Of a DNA stretch of 64,000 nt, positions 25,640 through 38,069 are shown one piece after another (the stretch's first letter is position 1; each line of letters starts with the position of its first letter). A program made the position numbers and the translations under genes. Source of the DNA: Castor canadensis (lineage: Eukaryota > Chordata > Mammalia > Rodentia > Castoridae); contig NC_133386.1 in NCBI RefSeq assembly GCF_047511655.1, positions 171,761,146 through 171,825,145 of the forward strand, given 5' to 3'. The notes below the pieces were generated by a model. The model ran no database searches, had not been told where the DNA came from, and was given only the letters and a program-made list of their open reading frames with translations.

Positions 25640-25835
25640 ATGTTCTACATGGATGTATGCAGACATAGTCTTATAATGGCATAGGCCATCTGTGGAGGGA
25701 TGCCCAAGAATTTGGTAACAGTGGTTGCCTCCAAAGAAAGGAAGTAGGAGAATGGAGTGGAGGCAAGATTACGCTAACTATATACTCCTTTGTACATTTT
25801 GAATTTTTAAAATAAAGTTAAATGTGTAGGTACAT
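25640..25835 (+). repeat. L1M 3' end fragment
   Basis: TTGGTAACAGTGGTTGCCTC ... TGTACATTTTGAATTTTTAAAATAAAG is the terminal part of an old L1. Confidence 0.5.
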
Positions 25836-25924
25836 TGTAAATGTGAATTTAAGTTGAAAACTCCATTCAACAAAAAAACATGGAAATAACTTAGAACCTA
25901 AGAATATAAAGTATTTTTTAAAAA

Positions 25925-26050
25925 TATCACTCAATTAATAAAAATTTATTGAACATGTATCATGTGTCAGTATCCCAGGAGTCCAAAAGTGAAAAAAGGA
26001 TAAAACCCCTTTTCTCATGGCTCTAGTAATCAACCAAATACTCATTAACA
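25925..26050 (-). repeat. L2 3' end (antisense)
   Basis: AAAATTTATTGAACATGTATCATGTGTC ... CTTTTCTCATGGCTCTAGTA is L2 antisense. Confidence 0.5.
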
Positions 26051-27239
26051 AAATGGGTAAATTATTTAAATCCTCTTATTTTCCATTTTAAACCAATACA
26101 GCCAGCTGGGTTGCATGAGAGGAATAAGAATGGTTTGTTACAGAATAGCTGCCTTTTTAATACAAAATTTGAATATTATATTCACCAACACAGGGCTTTC
26201 TAGCATTCATTTTGCTTTTGCTTTAACCTTACTCTTCAACTTTAATATCTCTTTTCCCATTTCTTCCTTTCCCCAAGTCATCTTAATATGTAAAAATTTA
26301 CATAGTTCTCAATCTTTTTTTAGAATAAATATAGGTATATAGAAATAAATGCTCTAACGTCATATATATATGTTCCTGAAAAATCCATGTAAAATAATAA
26401 ATAAAAATTCATCTGGAATATTAAGACAAATGGAATAGACAAAGTTGAGGAAGACACTAAAAATTTGTGGAACCCTGTGACTAGAACACTAATAAAACAT
26501 AATATTGCTAATGAAATGCTAGTACAGTTAACTCCCTTCCAGCTTTCATCACTGCTAGTTAATTGTTTCCTTCCTTATAATTCCTGCGGTGGTGTTTCCT
26601 CCTTCAAGGTGTAGTTATTAGAGGGTGTTTGTTTCTAAAAGACTCTATTTAATCAGAATGAAAACCTGATGGAGTCTATAGCCTTCCTCACTTAGTCTAC
26701 TGTTTCACTGAGTGGAAATGTCTTCTTGGAATCCTTATCCTGGGGCACTGGATTACCTGCCCTACTCGCTTAATACTTAATGACGTCACTGGAGACTCCT
26801 GAAGCTTACTAAAGCAGCTTCTCTTTTTTCTATGAAGAAGGAGCTTCCTCAGATTTCCAGCTTTTTCCTGCAAGGTTTCCATATATTTCTAAAGTTTTGT
26901 CATTAACTGTAAGAAATCCTGCCCTGATTGCTTTAAAGCAGTATGCTGAGAAATATTGTATATGAACCCACACAACTTCCAAATTACACCAGCATACCAA
27001 TATCCTTCCTCTACTTGCCAATTCTGTATGTGACGTGCACAAAAGACGTTGCATCAACCTTCGTGTGAATTAACCTTTAATGTCGTACAATCGCACAGCA
27101 TTTGATTTGAAATGTTTCTAGGTATTGTGTACTTAATGCCTAATTAACTATTTAATAACATTAGTTGTGAAACTTTTCATGACTATGAAAAGTTAAGTCA
27201 TGTTGTGGGAGAAACCATTTCAAAATAATTTTTAAAAAA
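26051..27239. other. Non-coding, AT-rich
   Basis: No gene or named repeat recognised. Confidence 0.4.
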
Positions 27240-27575
27240 AGAAGTAAGGTGGGCATGGTGGCTCATGCCTAATAATCCTAGCTATTTGGGAGGCAGAGAG
27301 CAGAGATTCAAGACTTGAGGCCAGCCTGTGCAAAGTTAGCAAGACCCTATCTCTAAAACCAAGTTGGGCATGGTGGTTCATACCTGTAATTCCAGATAAT
27401 TGGGAGGCAGAGGTAGGAGGGTCACAGACTGGGGCCAGACTGGGCAAAAGCACAAGAACCTATTCGAAAAACAAATGCCAAAAGGGCTGGGGGCATGACT
27501 CAAGTGGTAGAGTGCTTGCCTAATAAGCCTGATGCCCTGAGTTCAAACTCCAGTACTGCCAGAAAAAAAAGGCAA
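27240..27575 (+). repeat. Composite SINE: B1-like, B1-like, ID-like
   Basis: Two tandem B1-like monomers (GTGGGCATGGTGGCTCATGCC at 27249 and TTGGGCATGGTGGTTCATACC at 27363) are followed by an ID-like unit (GGGCTGGGGGCATGACTCAAG) and an A-tail. The three-part order shows stepwise SINE fusion. Confidence 0.85.
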
Positions 27576-28427
27576 ATTTTACTCATCACTTCTTACTTAA
27601 AAGACTGAAGGCAAATCCAAAGGCACTTCTGAATCAAGTATTCACATGATATAGTTGAAATTCTATTTCCATATATTAACTAAAGTATAATTTATGTTTT
27701 CTTTGTGTATTGGTTTCATTCTCTTCAACCACAGATGGGTTTTCTATGTGTGGCAGGAAAGATGGGCTCTGGTAGCTATGAGTCTGAAATCTAATCCTTG
27801 GAACAATAGCTTTGGTATGCTATGACTGGCCAGGCATCGGTTATCACCTTTGTCTTCAGCCAGAGAACAAGTAGGTAACTGTCACTGATAGTTATTCTAC
27901 AGCCTCATGAGATAAGGTGTGGAGTGGAGAGCAACTAGTTAGACACCAACAACAGCGTACATACTAACATGTGAGTACTGAAGAAATACTGAATATTAAA
28001 GAGAGTATCAGCTGAAAGTAGAAGTTAAAAGACTCCTAAGAATGCCAGTCCCCAAAATGGAAGAGAGTTAAGTGATTCTGTTCAATGTCAATGTAAACAT
28101 ATAAAAAATGCTAACACGTATGCTGAGAAAATAAGTGTCAAGTGGAAAAAGTGTAAGTCCAGACAGAATGATAATAATAACAAAAGATGTAAGTCAAAAT
28201 AATAAAAAGAAGAGAAATAAGAAAAAGGCAAAACAAAAAAGTAGCAAGGTAATGAACAAAGTTTCTCTTAAGAATAAATGAATAAAAAAAATTGAAGAAA
28301 AGGAAAACTATGGGAACTTTAGTCCCAGGTGTGAAAGCATTAAGAAAGATTATGAATTAGTAGCTATATCGTGGATTTCTTTTATAGTAAGGTTTTTATT
28401 TCATATTGGAACTACAAATGGTGATTT
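27576..28427. other. Non-coding, A-rich
   Basis: No gene. 28140-28310 is A-rich and of low complexity. Confidence 0.4.
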
Positions 28428-28475
28428 GTCCTTCCTTCCTTCCTTCTTTCCTTCCCCTTCTCTCTCCTCTATCCC
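28428..28475 (+). repeat. (CCTT)n microsatellite
   Basis: TCCTTCCTTCCTTCTTTCC and a C/T-only continuation, next to an antisense B1 fragment at 28490-28550. Confidence 0.8.
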
Positions 28476-28489
28476 CACTCCTTCTTCTT

Positions 28490-28550
28490 TGGCTTGACAG
28501 GGTCTCCCTGTGTAGTTTAGGCTGGCCTCAAGCTAGAATTACAGATTTGT
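28490..28550 (-). repeat. B1-like SINE fragment
   Basis: GACAGGGTCTCCCTGTGTAG ... GGCTGGCCTCAAGC ... AATTACAG, antisense; the middle is missing. Confidence 0.6.
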
Positions 28551-29989
28551 TTCTTAAATGGGAAAGATGCCTGAAGAATATGTAAATAGTATTGAATAAC
28601 TGAAGACAAACAGCATAAGTAGTTAAGGTCTTTACTTCAAATCACATTCATTTGTAAGCCTGATTAAGTCAGAATTTTTGTAAATGCTAAATATCAATTC
28701 ATACCAAACTACCCTAGACAAAAACAATAGCCTTCAAAATGTCAACTTTCAGAACATAGCAAGTTTTATTTATTTATAAGTTTTAAAAAAAAATTCTTGT
28801 TTAGGAAGGGAAGTCAACAACTTAACTTGAGTTCAGTTTTGATTTCTGGATAAAAAGAGGCAAAGCAGAGCATTAGAATATATTGTAGAATTTAGGAACA
28901 GAGAAGGAAGGAGTCTTTTTCAGAGTGTTTATATAAAAGGCACACCTTGATTGCTTTTGTAACATTGATGAATACTGATTGAAATGAGTCGATTCATCCT
29001 TTTGTGTGATAAGGTCACTAGATAGAGATGGCATACAAAAAGTTGAATGAAATAATTGCTACAAAAGAGGGGACTTAAAGGGCAGAATTATATCTGACAT
29101 CCTGTAAATGATATTGAAAGTGCATTTGGGAATCACCACTTAGGTGCAAAGTCCTTAAGACATTTGAATTTAAAACAGAATCAGCACATTTGTAAGCTAT
29201 TGTGACATAGGTTATGAGATCCTCATGTCCTTGAAGAACTACTAGGATGAGGTAGAAAGAGCAGAAATGTGCAGGTTTATCAGTTTGTTTAGGTTTGTTT
29301 TTAAAAACTGTAGAGGAAGAAGGGGAAGTATTTTTGCTTGTTTGATAATATCCTAATATTCTAAGATTGTGATGTTAATTATCTTTTTGAAAATTGTTAC
29401 ATTCTGTATGCAGTTTAACTAACATGTCAGAGAGTCTATGCCTAGAATTTACATAAGGAATAAAACCAGATAAATCAACCTGCAAATGTCCCTATGAATA
29501 TTATCTTCAACAACTTAAAAAACATGAATCAAATGCAAATGTGCATTTGCTAAGATTTGCTCATTCAGGTTGGGCAAATGCCATGGAACTGAGAGCTAAA
29601 GGCCTAAGACAAATTCCCAGCTCTGACTGTCGTGAGCCAGCTATGGCAAAAACATAGATGGGCATGCTTGTGTCTTTCTATAATGTCAGAATTTATTGAA
29701 TAACAATAAATGTACAAGCTATATCAATTTTGTTGGCATTAATTTGTAAGTACTACTGATTTTGCTTGATAGCCATGATACAATTGGGAAACAGTTTCTT
29801 TTATTCCAATCTTAATTACTAATATTAACTCTCAGATCAATTACACCTCACAATAATGTAAAGCTACAGAAAGCTAAGAAAGGGTTAATATGGTCACAGG
29901 GTTCAAAGAGGCAAGAATAGAGAGGTGATACAGATGCAAGGAGAATCACTGTAGGTGATTAGGTAAGATAATAGTAAGGAACCCTGTCA

Positions 29990-30670
29990 CAGAAGTATTG
30001 AGAGATGTGATGGTGTCAAAATGCAGAGCTGGTTCAGTACATAGTGCTGGTTCAAGGCACAAAGCTGATTCCATCCAGGCTTACTGGATCTAGACAGAAA
30101 GCAAATTCCAGTAAGTCACATCAAGCAGAGGGATGAGCTGAGCTGAAGCCCCAGAAAGAGTCAGGAGTTTGTTATCTGTTGACCCTTGATGTATGCACGA
30201 GGTGGTCTGATGGTGGGTCGATGTGCGCCACTGTCTTCTGTACCCTAGTGTTAGATGTCCCACCTTTTATACAGTTTAGGTAAGGTGGTTGCATCATTCC
30301 TTGGTCTGGTGTGTTCTGATAAGTTTATGGGCTTGATTTTTCCAATACAGGGTTGATATGACTTCATGGCCGTGTGTTCCTGATTTAGCTTGATAAGTTC
30401 ATAGATGGTAATCTTTCACTTACATAAATGAGTTATTTATCAGTCTGTCTCAGGGCTTGTGCTGGGCAGATGGTGATTGTTTATGTGCACAAACAAGAGT
30501 CATTCTCCCTTAGCATTTGCACTCAAGCAAATGGCTGCTTTAAAAAAATGGAATCACTCAAGGCAGAGCACAGTCTGAAAGCTACTGCTTATATGATATG
30601 GAGTAATTTTGGAGCAGGACAGAGCTTGATCTCTGTATTGGCTTACAGACCTCCAGGAAGTTGACCTTTC
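29990..30670. repeat. Unclassified, LTR-like
   Basis: GC-richer block in AT-rich surroundings with repeated CTGGTTCA phrases (30030-30060) and no coding signal. I suspect an LTR but cannot name it; no flanking duplication was found. Confidence 0.25.
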
Positions 30671-31934
30671 TGAATCTGTGTAACATGGGGGTTTATGCAA
30701 AAAGACGCTTATATTCTTTGGGGGATGGTGATGCCAGTGAAACCACAGGATTGTTGACTAGAAGAAAGTACTGGATATACTATAAGATTTTCTGCAGTCA
30801 CTATTAAATACAGCTAATGCATTAAGTGATTCATATCTTGCTAATGGGAAGACTCATAAAAATTAATGACATTCAATTAAAAGATATCAGATAACCTTTA
30901 CTGGTTCAACAAGATTTTATAATTTTATTCCTCCAAATTCCTTCCTTTGAGACATGATGTATTATTGAATTATTTATAACTCCTCCCAATTTTGTCCCAA
31001 ACAGGAATTTAAGAATTTTCCAGTCCTACTCCATGAATGGCCAATTATGTCATTATATATAATGACAATATGTCATTTTGTACAATACAAAAGTTAACAT
31101 GACATTCAATTCTTAGGCTCAATTCTCTCACAGTGGAATTCAGAGGAGGAGGTGAGGTAGACATTTTATTTTACTCTTCATTCTCATCTGCTTTAATATT
31201 GCTGGAGGGCCAAGAGTCATCCATTCAGCATTTACTGATGTCTATTTATTAATTTGATTCATTGTAGAAGTGATGTGGTTTTACAAAGTTTACAGCAATA
31301 TAATTTCAGGGGTGGCAATATAATTTCAGGGGTGGATAGGAACATTGAGTGCCCTGAGGATTTCTACTCCTATTCTCCTGCCTGTGAACCCTTCTCAGGG
31401 TGTCAATTATATCAAATACAGAAGCTTACAGGTGGTAATCAAGGCTTCAGCCGGGAGCCTTATAGTTAACACCAATACACTTGACTGCTTTAACAGTGTG
31501 TTCAGTATACTAATACGTTGCATTTGCTTGGGCTAAGGTATTATGTTTTTACTCAATTTTTAGAAAATAATGCAAACTTAAATGAGCATAAGGTTAAACA
31601 CATATACAACCTTTTTACAGTCAGAGCATGAAAAGGAATTTTTATTAACAGAAAAAGCTTAACTACGTGTGGGAAAGAGAACGAGTATTAGCTAGTTAGT
31701 GAGTTCCAGTTCCAGTGGCACTGAATTATTTTAAAGTTCATCTAAAGGGATTGAATACCAGGGCAATATCTCTTTTTCTGTATTTACATTAAAAGCAAAG
31801 GATGCAATTAAACCTAAAGCCAACAATGCACATTTGTGAAACCAACAGGAAAGCTTGTGAATAATTTAAAAACACATTGTTCAAATAGTAGATAAATGGT
31901 TGGTGATGACTTGATCAACATCCTCGAGAAAGGA
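30671..31934. other. Non-coding, AT-rich
   Basis: No gene. Contains the 20-bp palindrome at 31048-31067 and the exact 20-bp duplication at 31295-31334. Confidence 0.45.
31295..31334 (+). repeat. Exact 20-bp tandem duplication
   Basis: The unit GCAATATAATTTCAGGGGTG is repeated twice with no mismatch. Confidence 0.95.
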
Positions 31935-32050
31935 AACAAGGCCAGGTATGGTGCCTCACATCTGTAATCCCAGAACTCTGAAATCTGAGGCAGAAGGAAC
32001 ACAAGTTGGAGGCCAACTAGGCTACATAGCAAGATCCTGCCTAGCAAGAA
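31935..32050 (+). repeat. B1-like SINE
   Basis: GGCCAGGTATGGTGCCTCACATCTGTAATCC ... GGCTACATAGCAAGATCCTG, sense B1-like monomer. Confidence 0.8.
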
Positions 32051-32051
32051 T

Positions 32052-32120
32052 GAAAGGAAGGAAGTAAAGAGAGAGGGAGGGAAGGAGGGAGGGAGAGAGG
32101 GAGGGAGGAAGAAAAGAATG
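32052..32120 (+). repeat. (GGGA)n purine-rich microsatellite
   Basis: GAAAGGAAGGAAG ... GGGAGGGAAGGAGGGAGGGAG, grown from the SINE tail. Confidence 0.85.
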
Positions 32121-32712
32121 ATTGAGGACTGTGGATAAACACTATTGAATGAGTGGAAGCACCTAGGCTACATTTTCAAATGATATAGTACAGTACAGAT
32201 ATAGTACTGTACTTTGTGAATGATTGAAAGGATTTTTATGGTAATTTGATTATTAATAATTTCCTCTTTACTCAATTTTCTAACCTAAAATGTAGCTATA
32301 ACTGTATATCAAAGTAACAATTTCCTGGTCCCATTTGCAAAGAAGTACTCTTCATTAAGTAATAAATATTAAGCAGGGTGAGTAAATAGTACTTACTAAA
32401 AGTATAAGTAAAGGAGTAGAAGGAAGAGAATGCTGTATTTGTATAAAAATAATAAAAATTAGTCATACTGTTGAATAATAAATGAAAACCCAATGTATCT
32501 TCAATAAATGGTCCCAAAGGAATTTTGGAAAATGTTAAGTCCATGGGGTCAAGATGCCTCCTTGTGAACATATAAAAATTATGTGACAGACCTAAGTCAC
32601 TAAGGTCCCTAATGAGAAGCCAAATACTCTATAATAGCATATTTGTGTCAACAACTTTTAACAATAAAAGAATACTAATTTCAGTGATAATCATCAAATT
32701 TTGATGATGAAC

Positions 32713-33188
32713 TGCTTAAGGTGAATATGGTTGATGTGCTTTCTATACAAGAATGAATATATAATTTTTAAACCTGCTGAAATCACAAGAGAAGGACTAA
32801 GGTAGACAGGAGAAAAATGGAGGGGATGAACCAATTCAGGATACAATATATACATGGAAATGTCATAATGAAACTCCCCGTATAACTATCTTAAACAAAC
32901 AAAAATGTCTTTTTTCAAAAACAGTGGACAGGAAGATAAAATAGGCCCTGTCTGGGGGTTGATACCAGTGGGAGGGGGGATGATACAAGGAAAGGGTGTA
33001 GGAGGTGAATATGGTAGAAATATTATGTACTCATGTATGAAAATGGAAAAATGAGACCTGCTGAAACTACTCCAGGAATGGGGGGAGGGGATAAAGAATG
33101 ATGGAGGGGGTGAATTCAACTATAATATTGTAAGAACTTTTATAAGTGCCACAATGTAACCCCAGTACAACAATAATAAAAAAAACCC
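32713..33188 (+). repeat. L1 3' end (3' UTR), copy A
   Basis: Aligns by eye with 53610-54090: GAATGAATATATAATTTTTAAACC, ACTATCTTAAACAAA, GGTGTAGGAGGTGAATATGGTAG, CCTGCTGAAACTACTCCAGGAATGGGGGG, ending in AATAATAAAAAAAA. A 5'-truncated LINE-1. Confidence 0.8.
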
Positions 33189-33329
33189 CACAGTTATAGA
33201 TTAGTGTTGTTTCTTAACATGGAGTTTGCAATTCAATTATGTTCACAGTTGTACTAGTTATTTGCCTCGAATAATATGTATCCATTTTATTGGATTTTAA
33301 AAATAGATTATGGATCAGTGAAATGGTGT

Positions 33330-33770
33330 GTTAATCAGATTTTCATTGCTGTGACAAATACCTGAGGAAAAAAAATCAACTTAAAAGGATTCTGGTTTCA
33401 GCAGTTTCAGTCCATGGTCAGCTGGTTCCATTGCTGTGTGCCTGAGGTAAGGCTGAACATCATGGTGGTAGCAAGTGGTAGAGCAAAGCTACTCACCTCA
33501 TGGTGGACAGGAAGTAGAGAGAGGGACAGACAGGTAGGAGTCAGGGCAAGACACCCTTCAAAGATACACCCCGAGTGACCCAATTCCTCCAATCAAATTC
33601 TGCTTTTCAGAGTTCCACTATCTCCCAATTGTCTATTCATATCTTGAACCCTTGGTGGATTAACCCACTGATGAAGGCAGAACCGTCATGATCCACCACT
33701 TCTCCAAAGCCTCACCTCTGAACACTGCCTGCATTGGGGACCAAGCTTTCAACACATGAGCCACTTTGCA
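33330..33770 (+). repeat. MaLR-like LTR, copy A
   Basis: TTTCATTGCTGTGACAAATACCTGAGG, GGTAAAGC-like CTACTCACCTCATGG and CCAAGCTTTCAACACATGAGCC are shared with 57055-57415. It resembles rodent ORR1/MLT1-class MaLR LTRs. Confidence 0.6.
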
Positions 33771-34799
33771 AAAATATTTATATGCAAACCAAACCTCTTT
33801 CTCTTATCATTCTGGTTGAAAGAAACTTGTTGGGAGAATTCTAATTACTTCTAGAAAATGATATCAGTATTACTAGTCCCATATCTGACCACCTTGACCA
33901 GAGCTGTTGCTGAGACCTGGCAAAGTTTTCTTTTTCAAAGAAAAATATTTGAACAAATTGAAATATAAGATGAAACACTCCTTAAGATTATGACTTTACC
34001 TTTCTGATTGTTTGGAATATTCTCTGGAGAACTATATTATATTGAAGTACCTCTCACAAAAGAGTTCGGTGGGCCCAGAGGTAAAATCAGTTGAATAACA
34101 AATGATAGTCTCTTGACTAAAGTATTTTAATCCCTTATTCAATCAAAGACTGAATGACATGTCTTGTACTTAAAGAAATAAAAAATGTTTGAGCTAGATC
34201 TCTTACCAGTTTAATCTTTCATTCATAACCACCTTTCCTTCTTAAAGAAGTAGAAATAATTAAGAGAATGAGAGTCATAAGGGTATGTGAAAAACACCTA
34301 TTTAATCACTGAACACCCATATGTCAGCCTCTGGGAATTACTCCCCAGTTGTGTTTGGATTTACCTTTGGACCTCAGCTCCTTTTAATCACACAGGAGGG
34401 ATCATATTCTTAAAATATCATTAAAAGTAATAATAATTTAGAGGTACAGACTTCTACCAGCTGTTCTCGTACTGCTAAATCAGGTTTGTGAATCTTTTTT
34501 GCTTTGAATGACAATGACCTTGAGAATAACTGTGCTAGGAGTTTCTGGAAAGGAAGATGTTTGAAGTGCATGTCTAGTATATGGTAGATATTGTGGTAAA
34601 ATGTTTATATAATTTCTCTTATGTAAATTCTACATATTTATTATTCTTATCTGAACATTGATTTCCTCATCTAAAAAAGTGGAGAAACTACCTACGTCAA
34701 AAGACTATGATGATCCCATGAGATAATGTATACGAAATTCCTCATAAACTAACCTACAAAGATTATTATGAGAATTAAACAGAATTTATAGAAAGAAAA
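33771..34799. other. Non-coding, AT-rich
   Basis: No gene. 34650-34760 resembles a sense MIR 3' half (CCTCATCTAAAAAAGTGGAG ... CATGAGATAATGTATACG). Confidence 0.4.
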
Positions 34800-35540
34800 G
34801 TAACTAATATTTATTGAACATCTACCACAATCAGGCACAACAGCTTGTTCTTTCACATACTCTATCTCATTCTTAGCTCCACTTTTTTTTATTATTATTC
34901 ATATGTGCATACAAGGCTTGGGTCATTTCTCCCCCCTGCCCCCACCCCCTCCCTTACCACCCACTCCGCCCCCTCCCTTTCCCCCCTACCCCAATACCCA
35001 GCAGAAACTATTTTGCCCTTATTTCTAATTTTGTTGTAGAGAGAGTATAAGCCATAATAGGAAGGAACAAGGGTTTTTGCTGGTTGAGATAAGGATAGCT
35101 ATACAGGGAGTTGACTCACATTGATTTCCTGTGCGTGTGTGTTACCTTCTAGGTTAATTCTTTTTGATCTAACCTTTTCTCTAGTTCCTGGTCCCCTTCT
35201 CCTATTGGCCTCAGTTGCTTTTAAAGTATCTGCTTTAGTTTCTCTGCATTAAGGGCAACAAATGCTAGCTAATTTTTTAGGTGTCTTATCTATCCTCACA
35301 CCTCCCTTGTGTGCTCTTGCTTTTATCATGTGATCAAAGTCCAATCCCCTTGTTGTGTTTGCCCTTGATCTAATGTCCACATATGAGGGAGAACATACGA
35401 TTTTTGGTCTTTTGGGCCAGGCTAACCTCACTCAGAATGATGTTCTCCAATTCCATCCATTTACCTTAGCTCCACTTTAAACATAGGAAAATCAAATTAC
35501 ATAGAAGTGACCCAAACTATTTTTCCCCCATTGGGGAACC
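34800..35540 (-). repeat. MIR relic split by the L1 insertion
   Basis: TAATATTTATTGAACATCTACCAC ... before the L1, and ACATAGGAAAATCAAATTACATAGAAGTGACCC after it, are parts of one antisense MIR. Confidence 0.5.
34886..35464 (-). mobile_element. 5'-truncated L1 insertion with target duplication
   Basis: Antisense LINE-1: poly(T) at the left (its A-tail), pyrimidine-rich 3' UTR, and at the right the end of ORF2, reading E-N-I-I-L-S-E-V-S-L-A-Q-K-T-K-N-R-M-F-S-L-I-C-G on minus. It is flanked by CTTAGCTCCACTTT at 34872-34885 and 35465-35478, a perfect 14-bp target-site duplication. Confidence 0.88.
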
Positions 35541-35544
35541 TCAA

Positions 35545-37850
35545 CCAAGAATCCGTAAGACAAGTATTTAGAGAGTACTTACAATGTGGCAGGCATTTTT
35601 CTTGATTGTAGCGAACAAGACAAGAGTCTGTCTGAGAAAGGTTTTCTGTATAAGCTTCCAGAATATGTTTGAAGGTGAAGTGATTTAATGACTTGTAGGG
35701 AAGAAAAATCAATTGTACTGTTTAGGCCATGGTAGGTTTAAGATGGTAGGCATTAGCTATCTTAGCAAGTAGGAGCTAGAGATAACAGGAATGTAAAGAA
35801 GGGGACAAGGTCAGAGAGAAAACACCATGAGTCATTCACAGGGAGGTGAAAGAAACAATTAAGCATCACACCAAGGTTGTCAGCCTGAGTGACCATAACT
35901 ACATTGGGGAAAGACTTCAGGACATTGGGATTCTATTTTGGATGAATGAGGTTTAAGATGTCTACTAGACATTTCTATGGCAACATCCAAAAGCCATATA
36001 TACAAGTTTGAAGATTAGGAAAAACATGTAGTGAAAGATATACATTTATGAATTGTCAGAGAAAGCTGTTATTTATATCCTTGAACCTAGATGAGATCAG
36101 TGAGTAAGGATGGAGGAAAGTTGTCTGAGGACCAATGCATGAGACACTTGAAACTTTGCAGAGCTGAAGAGGAACTGGCACTTGGAAAACTAGAGTGTAA
36201 CGACCTGGAAGATTTCATTAAGGCCAATGCAGATAGGTTATGATGAGGATGGAGTACTTATCACTGGAGTTAGCTGTCTGATTATTGCTAGAGGCTGAAT
36301 AATGGCACTTTCAGTAATGTGGATGAAAACCTAATTGGAATGAATACAAAAGTAGGTTGGAAGAACTGGACAAAGAGAACATTGAAACTATGAAACAAAA
36401 GCAGAGAAATGAGGTAGCATCCAGTATTATTTTTAAAAGATAGACAAGAGAACAGCACATTTTATATGTCAAAGGGATAGACATAGTATAGAACACTGAT
36501 GTCTGAGGGGGAAGAACTTGTTGCAATGATGTCTTTGAATGTGAGAATGGGAGATCTCCTGCAGGAGTGGAGTCTGACCTCAATGGGCAGCAGGGACAGC
36601 TCACCAGTACTGCATAGAACATGAAGAGGTGGGAACCCTGTGGAAGCTCCCTTGATGGCTTGTTTTAGTCAAGGTCATCAGCCCAGAGTGCATATGCAGG
36701 TGCTCAAAGTTTGAGAAGAAACAGCTGTAACAAGAGTGGGAAAATGAATGGAGGAAGGGAATGAAACTCCCAGGCATTTGAGCCCCACTTGATGTTAACA
36801 TGATTGTTTTTCTTCTGCCATGCCAAGGTGTGCATGTAACAGCTTTGGAGTCAGAAGACAGATAGAACTGTGATTCAAAGGTTGCTGAGTTCAATGAAAC
36901 ATGGTAAGGGAGGGACACTTAAGTGTTCACACAGAATTCATTCATCCCATCCCAAGCCAGTGGTAAGAGAGGAAGTGAAAACCACCACTCCAGCTTCAGG
37001 AAAGAGGTAGGTTTCATTTAGAGCAAGAAAGTGAAAAACAGATGTTGAAGATAAAGTAGATTTGGCTACTTTAGTACGAACTGCTTCAGTGGAGTGGTGT
37101 GGCCTGCTTGGAGTGGGTCAGGGAGCAAGTGGGAAAATAGAAAATTGGCAAAATTCTTTTTAAAATTCTTTAAATTGTGCTAAAGGTGCTGGTGTTAGGT
37201 GAAAGTTGAAGACAAAGCTTGTGCGCATGTGCTGTGTGTTTTAAGATGGTGGAGATTACAGGATGCATTTTTATCAGTGGAAAATACCCAGTTAAGAGGG
37301 TAAAAAACTGACACTAGTAAAGAGAAGTGGAATAAATGTGTAGATCCTGGCAGAAGAAAAGCCCCTGAAAAGATCAGGAAACAATGGGAATGAGGCATAG
37401 TGGAAGGACTGGCCTTAGAACAAACTCTGTGGAAGAAGGCTGCAGATAGGAAGGTTGGTGAGGCCATGAAGTAGGGCAAGTTAGTTCTCTTTGGGATGAA
37501 TCCATTTTCTCTTTTCAAGTATGAGGTGAGAGTTAGGTAGGGAGAGAACATTGGAGCTCTGATGAAAGAGAAGGGTGAGGAGAAAATCATGAGGTTGGGA
37601 AAACAAATTTACTAGGGAATTGTGGCAGGTTTGTTTGGCAGTGTACAGTGCCTGCCTAACATCTGTGGTCTTGTATCTGAAGTGAGATCAATGTGGTTGT
37701 GTAATTTTTCCCCATCAGCTTTGATGCTTGGATGCAAGTATAAGTGGCTTAACAAAGAGTGAGGTCTTTTCCAGGTGAATATGACCAAGGAAGCAAGAAT
37801 CAAAGGAGTCAGGCTGCTTGCAAGAAGTGGTGCATGTAGTGTACCACACA
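35545..37850 (-). repeat. Long L2-like LINE relic (antisense)
   Basis: GAGAGTACTTACAATGTGGCAGGC at the left and TTTAAGATGTCTACTAGACATTTC in the interior follow the antisense order of L2. Purine-rich, uniform texture to about 37850, many stops. The right-hand limit is uncertain. The antisense open frames here (up to 131 codons) are not genes. Confidence 0.45.
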
Positions 37851-38069
37851 ATCTAAATATGCTTCATATGGAAGATACACACACACACATACACACCATG
37901 AAAAATGGTAAGGTAAGGGACTGAACATGTGGGTGAGGTTAAGGAACTGTCACATAACTGGGCAAATGAGCTCGAATGGCAGCAGATGATAATCTTAGAG
38001 GTGAGAATACGAAATTAACTATCCAGAGATGGTATATGGACAATTTCCCTCAATTGTTTCTTTAAAAAA

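Noticed and set aside
28428-32120. Repeated short motifs as a CRISPR-like array
   Set aside because: These are simple microsatellites (CCTT, GGGA) in a mammalian genome with no spaced direct repeats.
32886-33119. Minus-strand Pro/Ser-rich frames at 32886-33119 and 53787-53984
   Set aside because: Both are the antisense of the same L1 purine-rich 3' UTR, so their similarity to each other is repeat-derived.
36311-37590. Antisense open frames of 103-131 codons as a minus-strand gene
   Set aside because: They lie in a purine-rich LINE-2-like tract; low-complexity Ser/Phe/His-rich translations, no splice pattern, no similarity.
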